64,000 nucleotides of DNA from Botrimarina mediterranea (GTDB lineage Bacteria > Planctomycetota > Planctomycetia > Pirellulales > Lacipirellulaceae), in assembly GCF_007753265.1 (NCBI RefSeq), contig NZ_CP036349.1, positions 5,807,208-5,871,207 on the forward strand. The letters run 5' to 3'. Both the position numbers and the translations under genes were made by a program. Under the pieces are notes generated by a model, which did not search any database, was not told the DNA's origin, and was given only the letters and a program-made list of their open reading frames with translations. Shown here piece by piece: positions 54,325 through 63,579 of the stretch. Numbering within the stretch: the stretch's first letter is position 1; the number at the start of each line of letters is the position of its first letter.

Positions 54325-56345
54325 AATCCATCGCGACGTTCACGCTGCTCCTGCTAACGACCGTCGCGCAAGCGGCGAGCCCCGCCGTCGAGGCGACGCT
54401 CGCCCTGCCGCGCACGCAGCCACGACACTACGTCGAAGCGGCGCTGACGCTCCTCGACCTCGGCGCGGCGGAGGAAGCGGAGACGATCGTCACCGAGTTC
54501 GAGGGTCTGTCGCTATCCGACGAACAGTACGTCGCGCTCGTGGACCAGCTCGGCACGGCGCGGCTGGCGCGGCTCGGCCGAGAAGTCCCCGCCGCCGCCC
54601 CGATCGTCGATCAAGCGCTGGCCGCGGCGAGCGCGGCCGCCACGTCGCCCGAGCGAATGCAGGGGCTCGTCGATCGGCTCACCGGCGAACGTGAACAAGC
54701 CCTCGCCGCGATCAGTGCGCTGCGGCTCACCGGCAAGGCGGGCGTCGATTACTGCATGGCGCAACTCGCCGAGGCCGACGACCCCAAGCTCCGCGCGCGG
54801 CTGCGCGAGGCGCTGGTGGCGCTCGACCCGATCAGCCAGCCGGCGATTTTTGAAGCGACCGGCAGCGACAGCGAAGCGGTCGCCACCGAAGCGGCGTATG
54901 CCCTTGGCCGCTTGGCGGAACTGGGCCGTATCCGGACGTCGATCGCCCCGGCGCTAGTGGCCGGACGGGTCGGCAAGCCCGGCCCCGCGGGCGAAGCCGC
55001 CCATTGGGCTTATCGCCAACTCACCGGCAAGCTGCCGACGGACGAAGACGCCCTGCGGCGGCTCGATGCGGCGATCGACGAGCTGCTCGCCGGCACGGTG
55101 CTCTTCACCGACGGCGTCGAGGCGCCGGCGAACTTCAATGTTCAACTCGCCGCCCGACTTGCTGCGGACCAAGCCGCGTTGCTCCCTGGCGGCAAGCGGC
55201 CCGCGCGGCAGGCGCTGTTGCTGGCGCTCGAGACCGGCGACGAAGGGGCGATCGCCACGACTTCGACCGAGGACGTCTCCGCCGTGCTCGGCGACGCGCT
55301 CGCTCGCAAACTGCACACGGCCGCCCGGCTCGCCGCCCAGACGCTCGGTCAGCGGGGCGACGAAGCGGCCCTGCACACAGCGAACGGCGAGCTGGCGCCA
55401 CTCGCCAAGGCCCTCGAGTCGCCCCACCCCGCCGTCCGCTTCGCCGCGGCCGAGGCGATCGTCGCCATCAACCCGCAGCGGCCCTTCGCCGGCTCCAGCC
55501 GCTTGGCCGACGCCCTGCTCTACCTCGCCGCCGCCGAGGGAGACGACATCGCCGTCGTCGCCTCGCCGCAACTCGCCCGCGCGGGTGAGACGGCCGGCTG
55601 GCTGATGGGCGCGGGGTTCGTCGCGCTGCCAGCGAACCGCGGCGAAGACGCGCTGCGGATCGCCACCGCATCGCCCGACACGACGCTCGTCCTCATCGAC
55701 ATGTCGGTGAGCCTCCCCGGCGCCCGTGAGACCATCTTTCGGCTGCGGCGTTCGCCCGAGACGGCGCTCGTGCCGATCGCGGTGCTCGCCGCTGACGGCC
55801 GATTGAGCGAAGCCCAGCGGATCGCCGACGAACACGGCGGCGAAGCGGCGGGCGTCATCGCCCTGGCTAGGCCGCACTCGCCCGAGGCGACCGCGTCGAT
55901 GGCCCAGCGGCTCGTGGCCCTCGCGCCGGCCGACTGGCCCCACGCCGACGCACGCCTCCGCCACGCCGTAGCGGCGAAGCAGGCGATCGCCGGGCTCCTC
56001 GCCGACGGCCCGAGTATCTATGGCTTCGACCGTCGTACCGAACAGGTCGCGGTCGTCGCCGGTCTCGGTAAGAGCGAGGAATCGCTGGCGACGCTGGTGG
56101 CGCTCGGCACGCCCGAGAGCCAGCAACGGCTGCTCGACGCCGCGAGCCTCGAAACCCGCCCGATCACCGACCGCAACGCCGCCGCCGACGCCTTCACGGA
56201 GAGTGTCCGCACGCACGGCATCCTGCTCACGACCGACCAAATCCGCCGCCAATACGACCGCTACAACCTCAGCGCGAGCGCGCCGGAGGAGACCCAAGCG
56301 GTGTTGGGGCGGCTGCTCGATGTGATCGAACGTAAAGGGAAGTAA
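54321..56345 (+). CDS. Exported HEAT-repeat-like protein
   Basis: 674 residues from ATG 54321, whose ATGA overlaps the argH stop. Signal peptide [18 protein letters not shown]. The body is built of Ala-rich helical pairs of HEAT type ([69 protein letters not shown]). A region at ~450-560 ([38 protein letters not shown]) resembles a receiver or Rossmann-like fold without clear active residues. Likely a periplasmic scaffold of planctomycete type. The link to argH is by overlap only. Its stop lies at the start of a K-type repeat. Confidence 0.78.
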   Translation: MKSIATFTLLLLTTVAQAASPAVEATLALPRTQPRHYVEAALTLLDLGAAEEAETIVTEFEGLSLSDEQYVALVDQLGTARLARLGREVPAAAPIVDQALAAASAAATSPERMQGLVDRLTGEREQALAAISALRLTGKAGVDYCMAQLAEADDPKLRARLREALVALDPISQPAIFEATGSDSEAVATEAAYALGRLAELGRIRTSIAPALVAGRVGKPGPAGEAAHWAYRQLTGKLPTDEDALRRLDAAIDELLAGTVLFTDGVEAPANFNVQLAARLAADQAALLPGGKRPARQALLLALETGDEGAIATTSTEDVSAVLGDALARKLHTAARLAAQTLGQRGDEAALHTANGELAPLAKALESPHPAVRFAAAEAIVAINPQRPFAGSSRLADALLYLAAAEGDDIAVVASPQLARAGETAGWLMGAGFVALPANRGEDALRIATASPDTTLVLIDMSVSLPGARETIFRLRRSPETALVPIAVLAADGRLSEAQRIADEHGGEAAGVIALARPHSPEATASMAQRLVALAPADWPHADARLRHAVAAKQAIAGLLADGPSIYGFDRRTEQVAVVAGLGKSEESLATLVALGTPESQQRLLDAASLETRPITDRNAAADAFTESVRTHGILLTTDQIRRQYDRYNLSASAPEETQAVLGRLLDVIERKGK

Positions 56346-56534
56346 CCGCCAAGACGCCGAGAGCGCAAGGATCGCAAAGAGCAAGTGATCAGCCGGCACG
56401 CCTTAGCGTCCGGTTTGAATAATAAGATCAAGATAATGAACCGGGGGGCTAAGGCCCCACGGCTGATAACAGTTAACCCCACCCAAACATCCTTCCCCTG
56501 GCGAGCCTTGGCGCTCTTGGCGTCTTGGCGGTTC
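56343..56534. repeat. K-type inverted repeat enclosing a C element
   Basis: Left arm TAACCGCCAAGACGCCGAGA and right arm CTTGGCGTCTTGGCGGTT pair; the left arm includes the stop codon of the HEAT gene. The C palindrome at 56388-56466 is nested inside. Confidence 0.75.
56388..56466. repeat. C-type palindromic element nested in the K repeat
   Basis: ATCAGCCGGCACGCCTTAGC with GTCCGGTT at the left; AACCGGGGGGCTAAGGCCCC with ACGGCTGAT at the right. Opposite orientation to the copy at 33695. Confidence 0.78.
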
Positions 56535-56549
56535 CAAAAGAAGCCACCC

Positions 56550-57626
56550 GTGCTCTCGCCCCCCCATAACGGCGCCGCTGCGACCCTGCCGGGCATCATT
56601 GGCTCGAGCCAAGCGATGCAGGAGGTGTATCGCAATACGCGGCAAGCCGCGTCGAGCCGGGCGTCGGTGCTGCTGCTCGGCGAGACCGGCACGGGTAAGG
56701 AGCTGATCGCCCACGCGCTGCACAAGTTGGGCGAACGCCGCAACCGGCCGTTCATCCGCGTCAACTGCGGCGCCCTCAGCGAGAACCTGCTGGAGAGCGA
56801 GCTCTTCGGTCACGTCCGCGGCTCGTTCACCGGCGCCATCGACAACCGCACCGGGCGCTTCGAAGCGGCGCACTCGGGGACCATCTTCCTCGACGAGATC
56901 AACAGCACGACGCCGCTCTTGCAAGTGAAGCTGCTGCGCGTGTTGCAAGAGCGCGAGTTCGAGCGCGTCGGTGACACGCAGACGATCCGTGTCGATACGC
57001 GCGTCGTCGCCGCCAGCAACCGCGACCTCGCCGAGGAAGCGGCCGAAGGCAAGTTCCGCGAAGACCTCTACTACCGGCTTAACGTCGTGCCGATCTGGCT
57101 GCCGCCCCTGCGGCAGCGGCGTGAGGACATCCCGGCGCTCGTGACGCACTTCCTTAACGCCTACAACGAAGAGAACGACCGCTACGTCGTCCACATCGAG
57201 CCGCGGGCGATGGAGGCCCTGCAAGACTACGCCTGGCCGGGCAACGTCCGCGAACTCCAGAACTACATCGAGCGCGCCGTCGTCATGGCGCTCGGCGACG
57301 AACTCACGTTCGAGCTGCTGCCGCCGGTCGTCCGTGGCGAGTCGAACGCCCCCCGCGGCGCCTTCCGCCGCATGGACTTCGAGTCGCTGGCGGTGCAACT
57401 CGTCGAGGAAGGCCTCTCCAAGGCCGACGACGCCGCGACCGACCTCCACGCCCGGATCGTCGACCGTGTCGAACGCGAAGTGATCTCCCAGGTCCTGGGC
57501 GCCTGCGACGGCGTCCAGATCAAAGCGGCCCAGCGCTTGGGGATTAACCGCAACACGCTCCACAAGAAAATTAAGGACTACGGGCTCGACGGTGGAGAGG
57601 GTGATAGCAGCTCCAAAGCTTCTTGA
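56550..57626 (+). CDS. Sigma-54-dependent transcriptional activator without a sensor domain
   Basis: 358 residues from GTG 56550. Upstream in-frame residues come from the K and C repeats and were excluded. AAA+ core: GETGTGKELIAHALH (Walker A), ELFGHVRGSFTGAIDN (the sigma-54 contact loop, GSFTGA in place of the consensus GAFTGA), GTIFLDEINS (Walker B), ASNRDL and YAWPGNVRELQN. The end VQIKAAQRLGINRNTLHKKIKDYGL is a Fis-type helix-turn-helix. There is no N-terminal receiver, so control may come from a separate protein. It precedes hemX/hemA and may regulate them, which is inference. Confidence 0.93.
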   Translation: MLSPPHNGAAATLPGIIGSSQAMQEVYRNTRQAASSRASVLLLGETGTGKELIAHALHKLGERRNRPFIRVNCGALSENLLESELFGHVRGSFTGAIDNRTGRFEAAHSGTIFLDEINSTTPLLQVKLLRVLQEREFERVGDTQTIRVDTRVVAASNRDLAEEAAEGKFREDLYYRLNVVPIWLPPLRQRREDIPALVTHFLNAYNEENDRYVVHIEPRAMEALQDYAWPGNVRELQNYIERAVVMALGDELTFELLPPVVRGESNAPRGAFRRMDFESLAVQLVEEGLSKADDAATDLHARIVDRVEREVISQVLGACDGVQIKAAQRLGINRNTLHKKIKDYGLDGGEGDSSSKAS

Positions 57627-57740
57627 CCAAGCAACGCGTCGAACTTGCGACAAAAAGGGAACGCGGAAAGTTGAAAGTGGAATAATGAATATCTTGGCCT
57701 TCTCTTTCCGCCTTCCCCTTTCGCCTTTCCCTTTTCATTG

Positions 57741-58784
57741 ATGGACCTCTCCCGCATCACCGTCCTCTGCTTTGCCGCGAGCTACGCCGTCGCTCTGGGG
57801 CTGGAGGCGCTGGCGCTGGTGCGGCGGCGTGGGGGGGGGCAGCTTTCGGCGACGCTTTCGGGGGGACGGCGGTGGGGGACCTTGGGAGTCACCGTCGCGG
57901 GGTTGTTTGCCCACTTCGTGTACCTCTCTCTTCAAGCCAGCAAGGCGGCGACGCCGCTGTCGAGCCCCGCTGACTGGTGCCTGATCGCCGGGGCGGTGCT
58001 GGCCGCCATCTACTTGGCGATGTCGCTGACGCACTCGCGCTGGGCGGTGGGCTTGTTCCTGCTACCGATTGTGCTGGCGCTCGTGGGCCTCTCACAGACG
58101 GCGAGCAGCGAGCCCTTCGCTCCCGAGCGCGCGTCGCGCTTCTGGGGCATGACCCACGGCTGGCTGCTCGTGGCCGCGGCGGCGTCGGTCTCGGTCGGCT
58201 TCGTCGCGGGGCTGATGTATCTGCTGCAGAGCTGGCGGCTGCGGCGACGCTTGCCGGCGTCGGAGGGAATCACCCTTCCCAGTCTCGAATGGCTTGAAGG
58301 CGCCAGCAGCCGTTCGCTCGCGCTGTCGGTGTGGCTGACCGCTGGCGGGTTCCTGTCGGGGCTCGTGCTGTCGCGTCTCAACCGCGGCGCCGAAGTGGAT
58401 TATCTGCTGTGGACCGACCCGGTCGTAATCACTTCGGCGGCGCTGCTCGGCTGGCTCTTGGCGGCGGTCGTCTTCCGCTGGGTCTACCCACCCGCACGGA
58501 CGGGACGAAAGGTCGCGTACCTGACGGTCACCGCGTTTGGTTTCATGGCGATCACGCTCGTGTCGCTGGTGTTCTGGGGCCCCACGCACGGCATGGCGCC
58601 GCCGAGCGCGGGGAACCGCGGGGACGTCGGGAGCGCTAGGGATCGCCAAGAAGTAAGATTTGATGGCGAGCCGGCGACGTTAGTCGTCGGTGTGACGTTG
58701 GTACCCACTTCCCACCGACGACTAACGTCGCCGGCTCACCGAAGTCTTGTAAACAATCCGCATCGTGGCACTGCCCGCGGCTAG
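57741..58784 (+). CDS. HemX/CcsA-like membrane protein with repeat-encoded tail
   Basis: 347 residues from ATG 57741. Eight or so hydrophobic segments (LCFAASYAVALGLEALALV; GVTVAGLFAHFVYLSLQ; GMTHGWLLVAAAASVSVGFVAGLMYLL; FLSGLVLSRL), with histidines typical of heme-handling cytochrome-c-assembly/HemX proteins in FWGMTHGW and VFWGPTHG. It directly precedes hemA, the position known for HemX, which affects glutamyl-tRNA reductase levels or heme delivery. After VRFD the frame runs through an A palindrome (GEPATLVVG ... SHRRLTSPAH), adding a tail of ~40 residues that is not part of the family. Confidence 0.85.
   Translation: MDLSRITVLCFAASYAVALGLEALALVRRRGGGQLSATLSGGRRWGTLGVTVAGLFAHFVYLSLQASKAATPLSSPADWCLIAGAVLAAIYLAMSLTHSRWAVGLFLLPIVLALVGLSQTASSEPFAPERASRFWGMTHGWLLVAAAASVSVGFVAGLMYLLQSWRLRRRLPASEGITLPSLEWLEGASSRSLALSVWLTAGGFLSGLVLSRLNRGAEVDYLLWTDPVVITSAALLGWLLAAVVFRWVYPPARTGRKVAYLTVTAFGFMAITLVSLVFWGPTHGMAPPSAGNRGDVGSARDRQEVRFDGEPATLVVGVTLVPTSHRRLTSPAHRSLVNNPHRGTARG
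58665..58740. repeat. A-type palindrome translated at the end of the HemX-like gene
   Basis: 76 bp. GGCGAGCCGGCGACGTTAGT at the left, ACTAACGTCGCCGGCTCACC at the right. Read in frame by the HemX-like gene, which stops 44 bp further on. Confidence 0.92.
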
Positions 58785-58820
58785 CGCCGACGGCTCAATA
58801 CAACCTCAATCCCTCAACCT

Positions 58821-58857
58821 GGCGATCCTTGGCGCTCGAACGCGTCTTGGCGGTTCC
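58821..58857. repeat. K-type half element just before hemA
   Basis: GGCGATCCTTGGCGCTCGAA then CGCGTCTTGGCGGTTCC, matching the right arm of the K repeat at 56534; ends six bases before the hemA ATG. Confidence 0.7.
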
Positions 58858-58863
58858 CCCACC

Positions 58864-60141
58864 ATGAAACTCCGGATGGTAGGCTGTTCGCACCACCATG
58901 CCGGGGCCGACGTGCGCGAACGGCTGGCGTTCACACCCGAGGAAGCCGCCGCGGCGCTGACCGAGTGGCGCGACGTGTTGCCGGGGGCCGAGGGCGTCCT
59001 GCTGGCGACCTGCAACCGCGTCGAGTTCTACGCCGCGACGCCGTCGGGCGGGCTGCCGCCGTGCCCGGGGCTGATCGCCCGCCACTTGGCCGAGTCGCGC
59101 CGCCTCTGCGTTGACGACGTGCGGCCGCACCTGATCACGCTCCGCGACGAACAAGCCGTGGATCACCTATTCCGCGTCGCGGCGAGCCTCGACAGCATGG
59201 TGCTCGGCGAGCCGCAGATCCTCGCCCAGGTGAAGCAGGCGTATGAACTGGCGCGCGACGTCGAATCGGCCGGCCCGCTGACACACGACTGCTTCCAGCG
59301 GGCTCTGCGCGTCGCGCGGCGTGTGGCGAGCGAGACCGACCTGCACAAGCACCGCGTCAGCATCCCGAGCGTGGCGATCGCCGATTTCGCGGCGCAGATC
59401 TTCGAACGCTTCGACGACAAGCGTGTGCTGGTCATCGGCGCGGGCGAGATGGCGGACGAGACGCTGCGTTATCTCACCGACCAGGGCGCGAAGGACCCGG
59501 TGATCGTCAACCGCAGCCTCGAACGCGCCGCGGCGCTCGCCATCGATTGGAAGGGCCGCGCGACGACGCTCGATCGTCTCGTGGACGAACTCGCCGAGGC
59601 GGACCTGGTGATCTCGGCGACGGCGGCGGGCGAGCCGATCCTCACGCTCGACAACTACCGCAAGTTCGTCGGCCCGAAGCGTGCACAGCGGCCGCTGTTC
59701 ATGCTCGACTTGTCGATGCCGCGCGACTTCGACCCGGCGATCGGCCGCGAGCCGGGCGTCTATCTCTACTCGATCGACGACCTCGCCGCCGCGTGCGAAC
59801 GCAATCGCGAGGCGCGGCGCCGCGAGCTGCCCCGCGCCGAGCGCATCATCGTCGAAGAACGCGACAAGTTCTTCGTGGACGCTCGCCATCGATTGTCGGC
59901 GCCGGTGATCGCCCGGCTGCGTGAGGGGCTCGACCTGCCGAAGCGCGCCGAGCTCGAACGGCTCTTCAACAAGCTGCCGGACCTCGACGACGCGTCACGG
60001 CGTGAGATCGAGCAGTTCGCCGACCGGCTGGTGAACAAGATGCTCCACCCGCCGATGGAGTCGCTCCGCGACGAATCGCGCGAGGGCTCGCCGCACGGCC
60101 TGGTGCGGGCGCTCAGCCGGCTGTTCCGGCTTGAGGACTGA
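58864..60141 (+). CDS. hemA: Glutamyl-tRNA reductase
   Basis: 425 residues from ATG 58864; an in-frame extension upstream includes repeat sequence and was rejected. N-terminal catalytic domain: VGCSHHHAGADVRERLAF and the nucleophilic cysteine in LLATCNRVEFYA; then DHLFRVAASLDSMVLGEPQILAQVKQAYE. NADPH domain: KRVLVIGAGEMADETLRYL; C-terminal dimer helix DRLVNKMLHPPMESLRDE. It makes glutamate-1-semialdehyde from glutamyl-tRNA in the C5 heme pathway. Confidence 0.97.
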   Translation: MKLRMVGCSHHHAGADVRERLAFTPEEAAAALTEWRDVLPGAEGVLLATCNRVEFYAATPSGGLPPCPGLIARHLAESRRLCVDDVRPHLITLRDEQAVDHLFRVAASLDSMVLGEPQILAQVKQAYELARDVESAGPLTHDCFQRALRVARRVASETDLHKHRVSIPSVAIADFAAQIFERFDDKRVLVIGAGEMADETLRYLTDQGAKDPVIVNRSLERAAALAIDWKGRATTLDRLVDELAEADLVISATAAGEPILTLDNYRKFVGPKRAQRPLFMLDLSMPRDFDPAIGREPGVYLYSIDDLAAACERNREARRRELPRAERIIVEERDKFFVDARHRLSAPVIARLREGLDLPKRAELERLFNKLPDLDDASRREIEQFADRLVNKMLHPPMESLRDESREGSPHGLVRALSRLFRLED

Positions 60142-60154
60142 CGCATTTAAGTAA

Positions 60155-60246
60155 ATTAACCACAGAGCCACTGAGGGCACTGAGGAAAGCACCGAGAAGA
60201 ACCCCTCTGTGCGTTACTCCGTGATCTCAGTGGCTCCGTGGTTAAT
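60155..60246. repeat. F-like inverted repeat between hemA and the acidic protein gene
   Basis: ATTAACCACAGAGCCACTGA at the left and TCAGTGGCTCCGTGGTTAAT at the right, near-perfect over 20 bp. Related to the copy at 19779 in its outermost bases. Confidence 0.78.
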
Positions 60247-60269
60247 TCGTCGGATCTCAAATTCATTCC

Positions 60270-60310
60270 AAAAACTCAGCGGCGCGAGGGGGGGACTTCG
60301 CGCCGCTGAG
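60270..60310 (-). terminator. Terminator of the acidic protein gene
   Basis: 13-bp perfect stem CTCAGCGGCGCGA/TCGCGCCGCTGAG (60275-60287, 60298-60310), followed on the minus strand by TTTTT. Confidence 0.93.
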
Positions 60311-60339
60311 GTTGGTTGACTGCGTTGTCGCGGAGGCGA

Positions 60340-60747
60340 TCAGTCCTCTTCGTCTTCGTACTCGTACTCGTCGTCTTCCTCGTCGTCATCGAGGTCGTCG
60401 TCGTCTTCGTACTCGTAGTCGTAGTCGTCGTCCTCTTCTTCACCCTCTTCGACTTCTTCCCACTCCTCTTCCTCGTCGTCTTCGAGATCGTCGCCTTCGA
60501 CGTCGTCGTCCTCGAACTCGTCATCGTCTTCTTCGTACTCCTCTTCGGAGTCGTCCTCGTCCTCGTACTCTTCTTCCTCGTCGTCCTCGAGGTCGTCCTC
60601 GTCGGCGTCCTCTTCGTCCTCGACGTCGACGTACTCGTACTCGTCGTCGTCATCGATGGGGGCATACGCCCAGACCACACCGGCGGCGGTCGTGACGCGG
60701 AGGTCGTCGAGGTCGAGAGGGGAAGCGGCGGTGAGGGTCGTCGTCAT
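60340..60747 (-). CDS. Extremely acidic Asp/Glu-rich protein
   Basis: 135 residues from ATG 60747. A short start (MTTTLTAASPLDLDDLRVTTAAGVVWAYAPI) leads into ~100 residues that are almost only Asp, Glu and Tyr. The strong terminator and the clean codon pattern support a real gene. The frame downstream of scpB suggests the same transcript. Such tails can mimic DNA, bind metal or bind basic proteins; the histone-H1-like protein in this window is a conceivable partner, which is speculation. GAC/GAG/GAA triplets make it prone to length change. Confidence 0.75.
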   Translation of the reverse strand: MTTTLTAASPLDLDDLRVTTAAGVVWAYAPIDDDDEYEYVDVEDEEDADEDDLEDDEEEEYEDEDDSEEEYEEDDDEFEDDDVEGDDLEDDEEEEWEEVEEGEEEDDDYDYEYEDDDDLDDDEEDDEYEYEDEED

Positions 60748-60876
60748 GGGACGGCTTCTTATCGAGTCAGTCGTGCGAGAAACGAGGGTGTGACGGGGAA
60801 TCGGCGCCGCGGGGGCGAAGTCGTTAGACGAGCTGCCCAATTCTTCGACGCTTTCTCCGTCAACGGAAATCAAACT

Positions 60877-61488
60877 TCAAGCGGTACAGGCGGTAGGTTC
60901 GTTTTGAGTTGTCGGCCCCACGCCCCTTGAGCCTTCACCGCGGCCCGGCAGGTCGTCGAGACTACCCAATCCGTAAAGTTCTAGGAATCGCCCCGTGGTT
61001 CCGTACAGGAGCGGTCTGCCCAGTTCCTCCGAACGGCCGACGATACGCAGTAAATCGACCTCTAGCAACTGCCGCAAGACATCGCCGCACCCAACGCCGC
61101 GGATCGCCTCGATTTCGGCCCGCACGACGGGCTGGCGATAGGCCACGATCGCCAGGGTTTCGGCCGCCGCGCCGGAGAGCCGCGTCGCCGTCGAAGGGCC
61201 CTCGAAAAGCCGCTGGAGCCAGGGCGCGTAAGCGGGCCGTGTGGTCAGCCGCAGGCCGCCCGCGACCTCCGTTAGTTCGATCGCGCTGCGCCGAGCCGCG
61301 AAACGGCTCCGCAATTTCGCGACTGCCTCACGGACCTCCGCCACGCCGGCGGCGCCCGTTACGGCGGCGATTTTCTTAAGATTCAGCGGCTCTTGAGCCG
61401 CCCAGAGAAGGGCCTCGACCGCGCCAGCGAGATCACCGGGCGTGTCGAGGGCTTCGTTCGACCCATCGTTGGAGGAGTCCATCGGCAT
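60877..61488 (-). CDS. scpB: Segregation and condensation protein B
   Basis: 203 residues from ATG 61488. Two winged-helix units typical of ScpB: GAVEALLWAAQEPLNLKKIAAVTGAAGVAEVREAVAKL and LSGAAAETLAIVAYRQPVVRAEIEAIRGVGCGDVLRQLLEVDLLRIVGRSEELGRPLLYGTTGRFLELYGL. With ScpA it forms the kleisin complex of SMC that helps chromosomes segregate. scpA is not in the window. The gene ends 130 bp before the acidic protein gene on the same strand. Confidence 0.95.
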   Translation of the reverse strand: MPMDSSNDGSNEALDTPGDLAGAVEALLWAAQEPLNLKKIAAVTGAAGVAEVREAVAKLRSRFAARRSAIELTEVAGGLRLTTRPAYAPWLQRLFEGPSTATRLSGAAAETLAIVAYRQPVVRAEIEAIRGVGCGDVLRQLLEVDLLRIVGRSEELGRPLLYGTTGRFLELYGLGSLDDLPGRGEGSRGVGPTTQNEPTACTA

Positions 61489-61508
61489 CGATTCCGTCCC
61501 GGTACACG

Positions 61509-61537
61509 AACCGGACGCTAACGCGTGCCGGCTGATT
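61509..61537. repeat. C-type half element upstream of scpB
   Basis: AACCGGACGCTAACGCGTGC plus CGGCTGATT, left arm only. Confidence 0.65.
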
Positions 61538-61589
61538 CTTGCTGTCAGTAGCGGGGACTTCGCCCTGGGATCGGCCAGCTAGTTGCCCT

Positions 61590-62189
61590 TTATCGCAGCG
61601 TCGACGAACGGACCTCGGCGACGAGCGTCTGGACCGCCTCCTCGGGAGTGGCGCCGATGGCGTCGAAACGCCGCTGGAGGCCCGTAGCGTCGCCGGAGAC
61701 GGGCGCCGAGGCGGTCGCCCGGTAAACGGTGTCGGCGCCGCGTCCCCAGGCCGCCACGTCGGCCTGCGTGGCTCCAGCGGCCAGCAGCGGGGCGGTGAGC
61801 CGCTCGCGCTCGAGGCGTTCGAAGTCACCGTCGAGACGCGACGGGTCTTCCTCCTCAATGGGAGTCAGCCGCTCCGCGGAAAGATCGGCCGACGCCTGTT
61901 GCACGGCGCCGTCGTACCTGGCGCCGACAGGCTCGTTCCAAAGCGCGGGGGCCGCCTCAAAAGGCGCCGGCTCGCTCAGCGGGGCCGTCTCGACCGACGC
62001 CAGCGAATCGGGCTCCGCGGCGGCCTCACCATTCGCCTGGTTCACCATCGAGGCGACGTAGTCGATCGTTTCGGCCAGCCGCTCGGGCTCGGGCCCATAG
62101 CGATACGCCGCCATCGAGCCGACAGCGAGCGTCCCGACCATGATCGTGAGGCGGTAGGCCGTCTGAAACGCGGAGGGCTGCTGGGGCAC
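61590..62189 (-). CDS. Membrane-anchored protein of unknown function
   Basis: 199 residues from GTG 62189. One hydrophobic segment near the start (AYRLTIMVGTLAVGSMAAYRYG), then a Pro/Ala/Glu-rich linker and a C-terminal helical region (LDGDFERLERERLTAPLLAAGATQADVAAWG ... GATPEEAVQTLVAEVRSSTLR). No family recognised. It precedes scpB on the same strand with a 100-bp gap. Confidence 0.68.
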   Translation of the reverse strand: MPQQPSAFQTAYRLTIMVGTLAVGSMAAYRYGPEPERLAETIDYVASMVNQANGEAAAEPDSLASVETAPLSEPAPFEAAPALWNEPVGARYDGAVQQASADLSAERLTPIEEEDPSRLDGDFERLERERLTAPLLAAGATQADVAAWGRGADTVYRATASAPVSGDATGLQRRFDAIGATPEEAVQTLVAEVRSSTLR

Positions 62190-62292
62190 GGCGGGGGCTC
62201 GCGAAAGACCAAAGCGGGGCGGGATACGGGCTGCACGCTAGGGGGTTTTCGCGGGGTGGGGCAAGATCAGTCGGGGGAGCGTTATTAGCCGT

Positions 62293-62379
62293 GAAGTGGG
62301 AGGTGGGAAGTTGGAAGTGGGAGAAATTGGTGGGGTCCGCTCGCGCGTCTCCGACTTCCCACTTCCAACTTCCCACTTC
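62293..62379. repeat. L-type inverted repeat upstream of the cysteine desulfurase
   Basis: GAAGTGGGAGGTGGGAAGTT with GGAAGTGGGA at the left and TCCCACTTCCAACTTCCCAC with TTC at the right. Ends 17 bp before the ATG. Confidence 0.82.
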
Positions 62380-62395
62380 GTGCCATACTGCCCTC

Positions 62396-63565
62396 ATGCC
62401 CCCCATGCCGATCTACCTCGACCACAACGCCACGTCGCCGCTGTTGCCGGCCGCGGCGGAGGCGATGCGCGAGGCTTGGGGGACGGCTTGGGCGAATCCC
62501 GCTAGCCAGCACGCCGCGGGGCGGGCCGCTCGGCGGGTGTTGGAGACAGCCCGTGAACAGGTTATCCACCTTTTGGGCGGCGACCCGACGGGCCGCGCGC
62601 CCGACCGGCTGGTCTTCACGTCCGGCGGGACCGAGGCGAACGCCCTGGCGATCCGCGGCCTGCTAGCAGCCAGCGGCAAGCGGCGGCTGGTGATCTCGGC
62701 GATCGAGCACCCGAGCGTCGCCCGTACGGCCGAGCAGCTCGAAGTCGAAGGGGTGCGTGTCGATCGCCTCGGCGTCGGCTCGGACGGCCGCGTACGAGTC
62801 GAAGAGCTCGAGGCGCTGCTGACGGAGGCCGCTGACAACATCGGGCTGGTGAGCGTGATGCTCGCTAGCAATGAGACAGGGGTCGTTCAGCCGCTGCACG
62901 CCCTTACGCAACTTTGTCGATCCGCGGGCGTTGCGGTCCATTCTGACGCTGTTCAAGCTGCTGGAAAGGGAGAATTGGGATTTAGGAAATGGGGTGGCGA
63001 CGCGGCGACAATCGCTGCCCACAAGTTCCATGGGCCAGTCGGAATCGGCGCTCTACTTCTGGCGCCTCACGTGAAACTATCACCGCAGTTTATTGGCGGT
63101 CACCAACAAGAAGGGCTTCGTGCAGGAACCGAATCAGCCCCGCTCGCGGCTGGCTTGGCCGCTGCACTCAGAGCTGTCCACGGTTCACCACGGTCGTTCC
63201 GTTTGCAGATCACTCGTGACCGCCTTGAGGCCGGGATTTTGTCTACTTGGCCCGGCGCTGTGGTGATTGGCGCCGATAGTCCGCGGACGCCCCATTCGAC
63301 CTGCATCGCGTTCCCCGGCGCCGACCGCCAGGCCCTGGTGATGGCGTACGACCTTGCCGGCGTCGCCTGCAGCACCGGGTCGGCTTGCGCCAGCGGATCG
63401 AGCGAACCCTCGCCGACGCTGTTGGCGATGGGCCTCGATCGGGAGCTGGTCGATGGTGCAGTGCGGTTCGCCGTCGGAGCGATGACGACCGAGGCCGAGA
63501 TCGACGAGGCGATCGAGCGGATCGCCCGCGTCAACGCGGGGCTGCGGGCGAGTCGTAACGACTAA
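62396..63565 (+). CDS. Cysteine desulfurase (NifS/IscS family)
   Basis: 389 residues from ATG 62396; an upstream in-frame start lies in the L repeat. PLP signatures: IYLDHNATSPL, FTSGGTEANALAIRG, ISAIEHPSVARTAEQL, ASNETGVVQPL, HSDAVQAAGKG and the PLP lysine in AAHKFHGPVGIG. The active cysteine lies in GVACSTGSACASGSSEPSP. It takes sulfur from cysteine for iron-sulfur clusters or thiolated tRNA; no iscU or mnmA is adjacent so the acceptor is unknown. Bases ~62930-63250 use clearly less GC-biased codons than the rest, as if the middle had a different history. Confidence 0.95.
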   Translation: MPPMPIYLDHNATSPLLPAAAEAMREAWGTAWANPASQHAAGRAARRVLETAREQVIHLLGGDPTGRAPDRLVFTSGGTEANALAIRGLLAASGKRRLVISAIEHPSVARTAEQLEVEGVRVDRLGVGSDGRVRVEELEALLTEAADNIGLVSVMLASNETGVVQPLHALTQLCRSAGVAVHSDAVQAAGKGELGFRKWGGDAATIAAHKFHGPVGIGALLLAPHVKLSPQFIGGHQQEGLRAGTESAPLAAGLAAALRAVHGSPRSFRLQITRDRLEAGILSTWPGAVVIGADSPRTPHSTCIAFPGADRQALVMAYDLAGVACSTGSACASGSSEPSPTLLAMGLDRELVDGAVRFAVGAMTTEAEIDEAIERIARVNAGLRASRND

Positions 63566-63579
63566 CCCCTTCACACCCG

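Noticed and set aside
60316..60930. Val/Leu/Phe-rich open frame on the plus strand
   Set aside because: It is the antisense of the acidic protein gene, where GAC/GAG codons become GTC/CTC; the terminator is oriented for the minus-strand gene.
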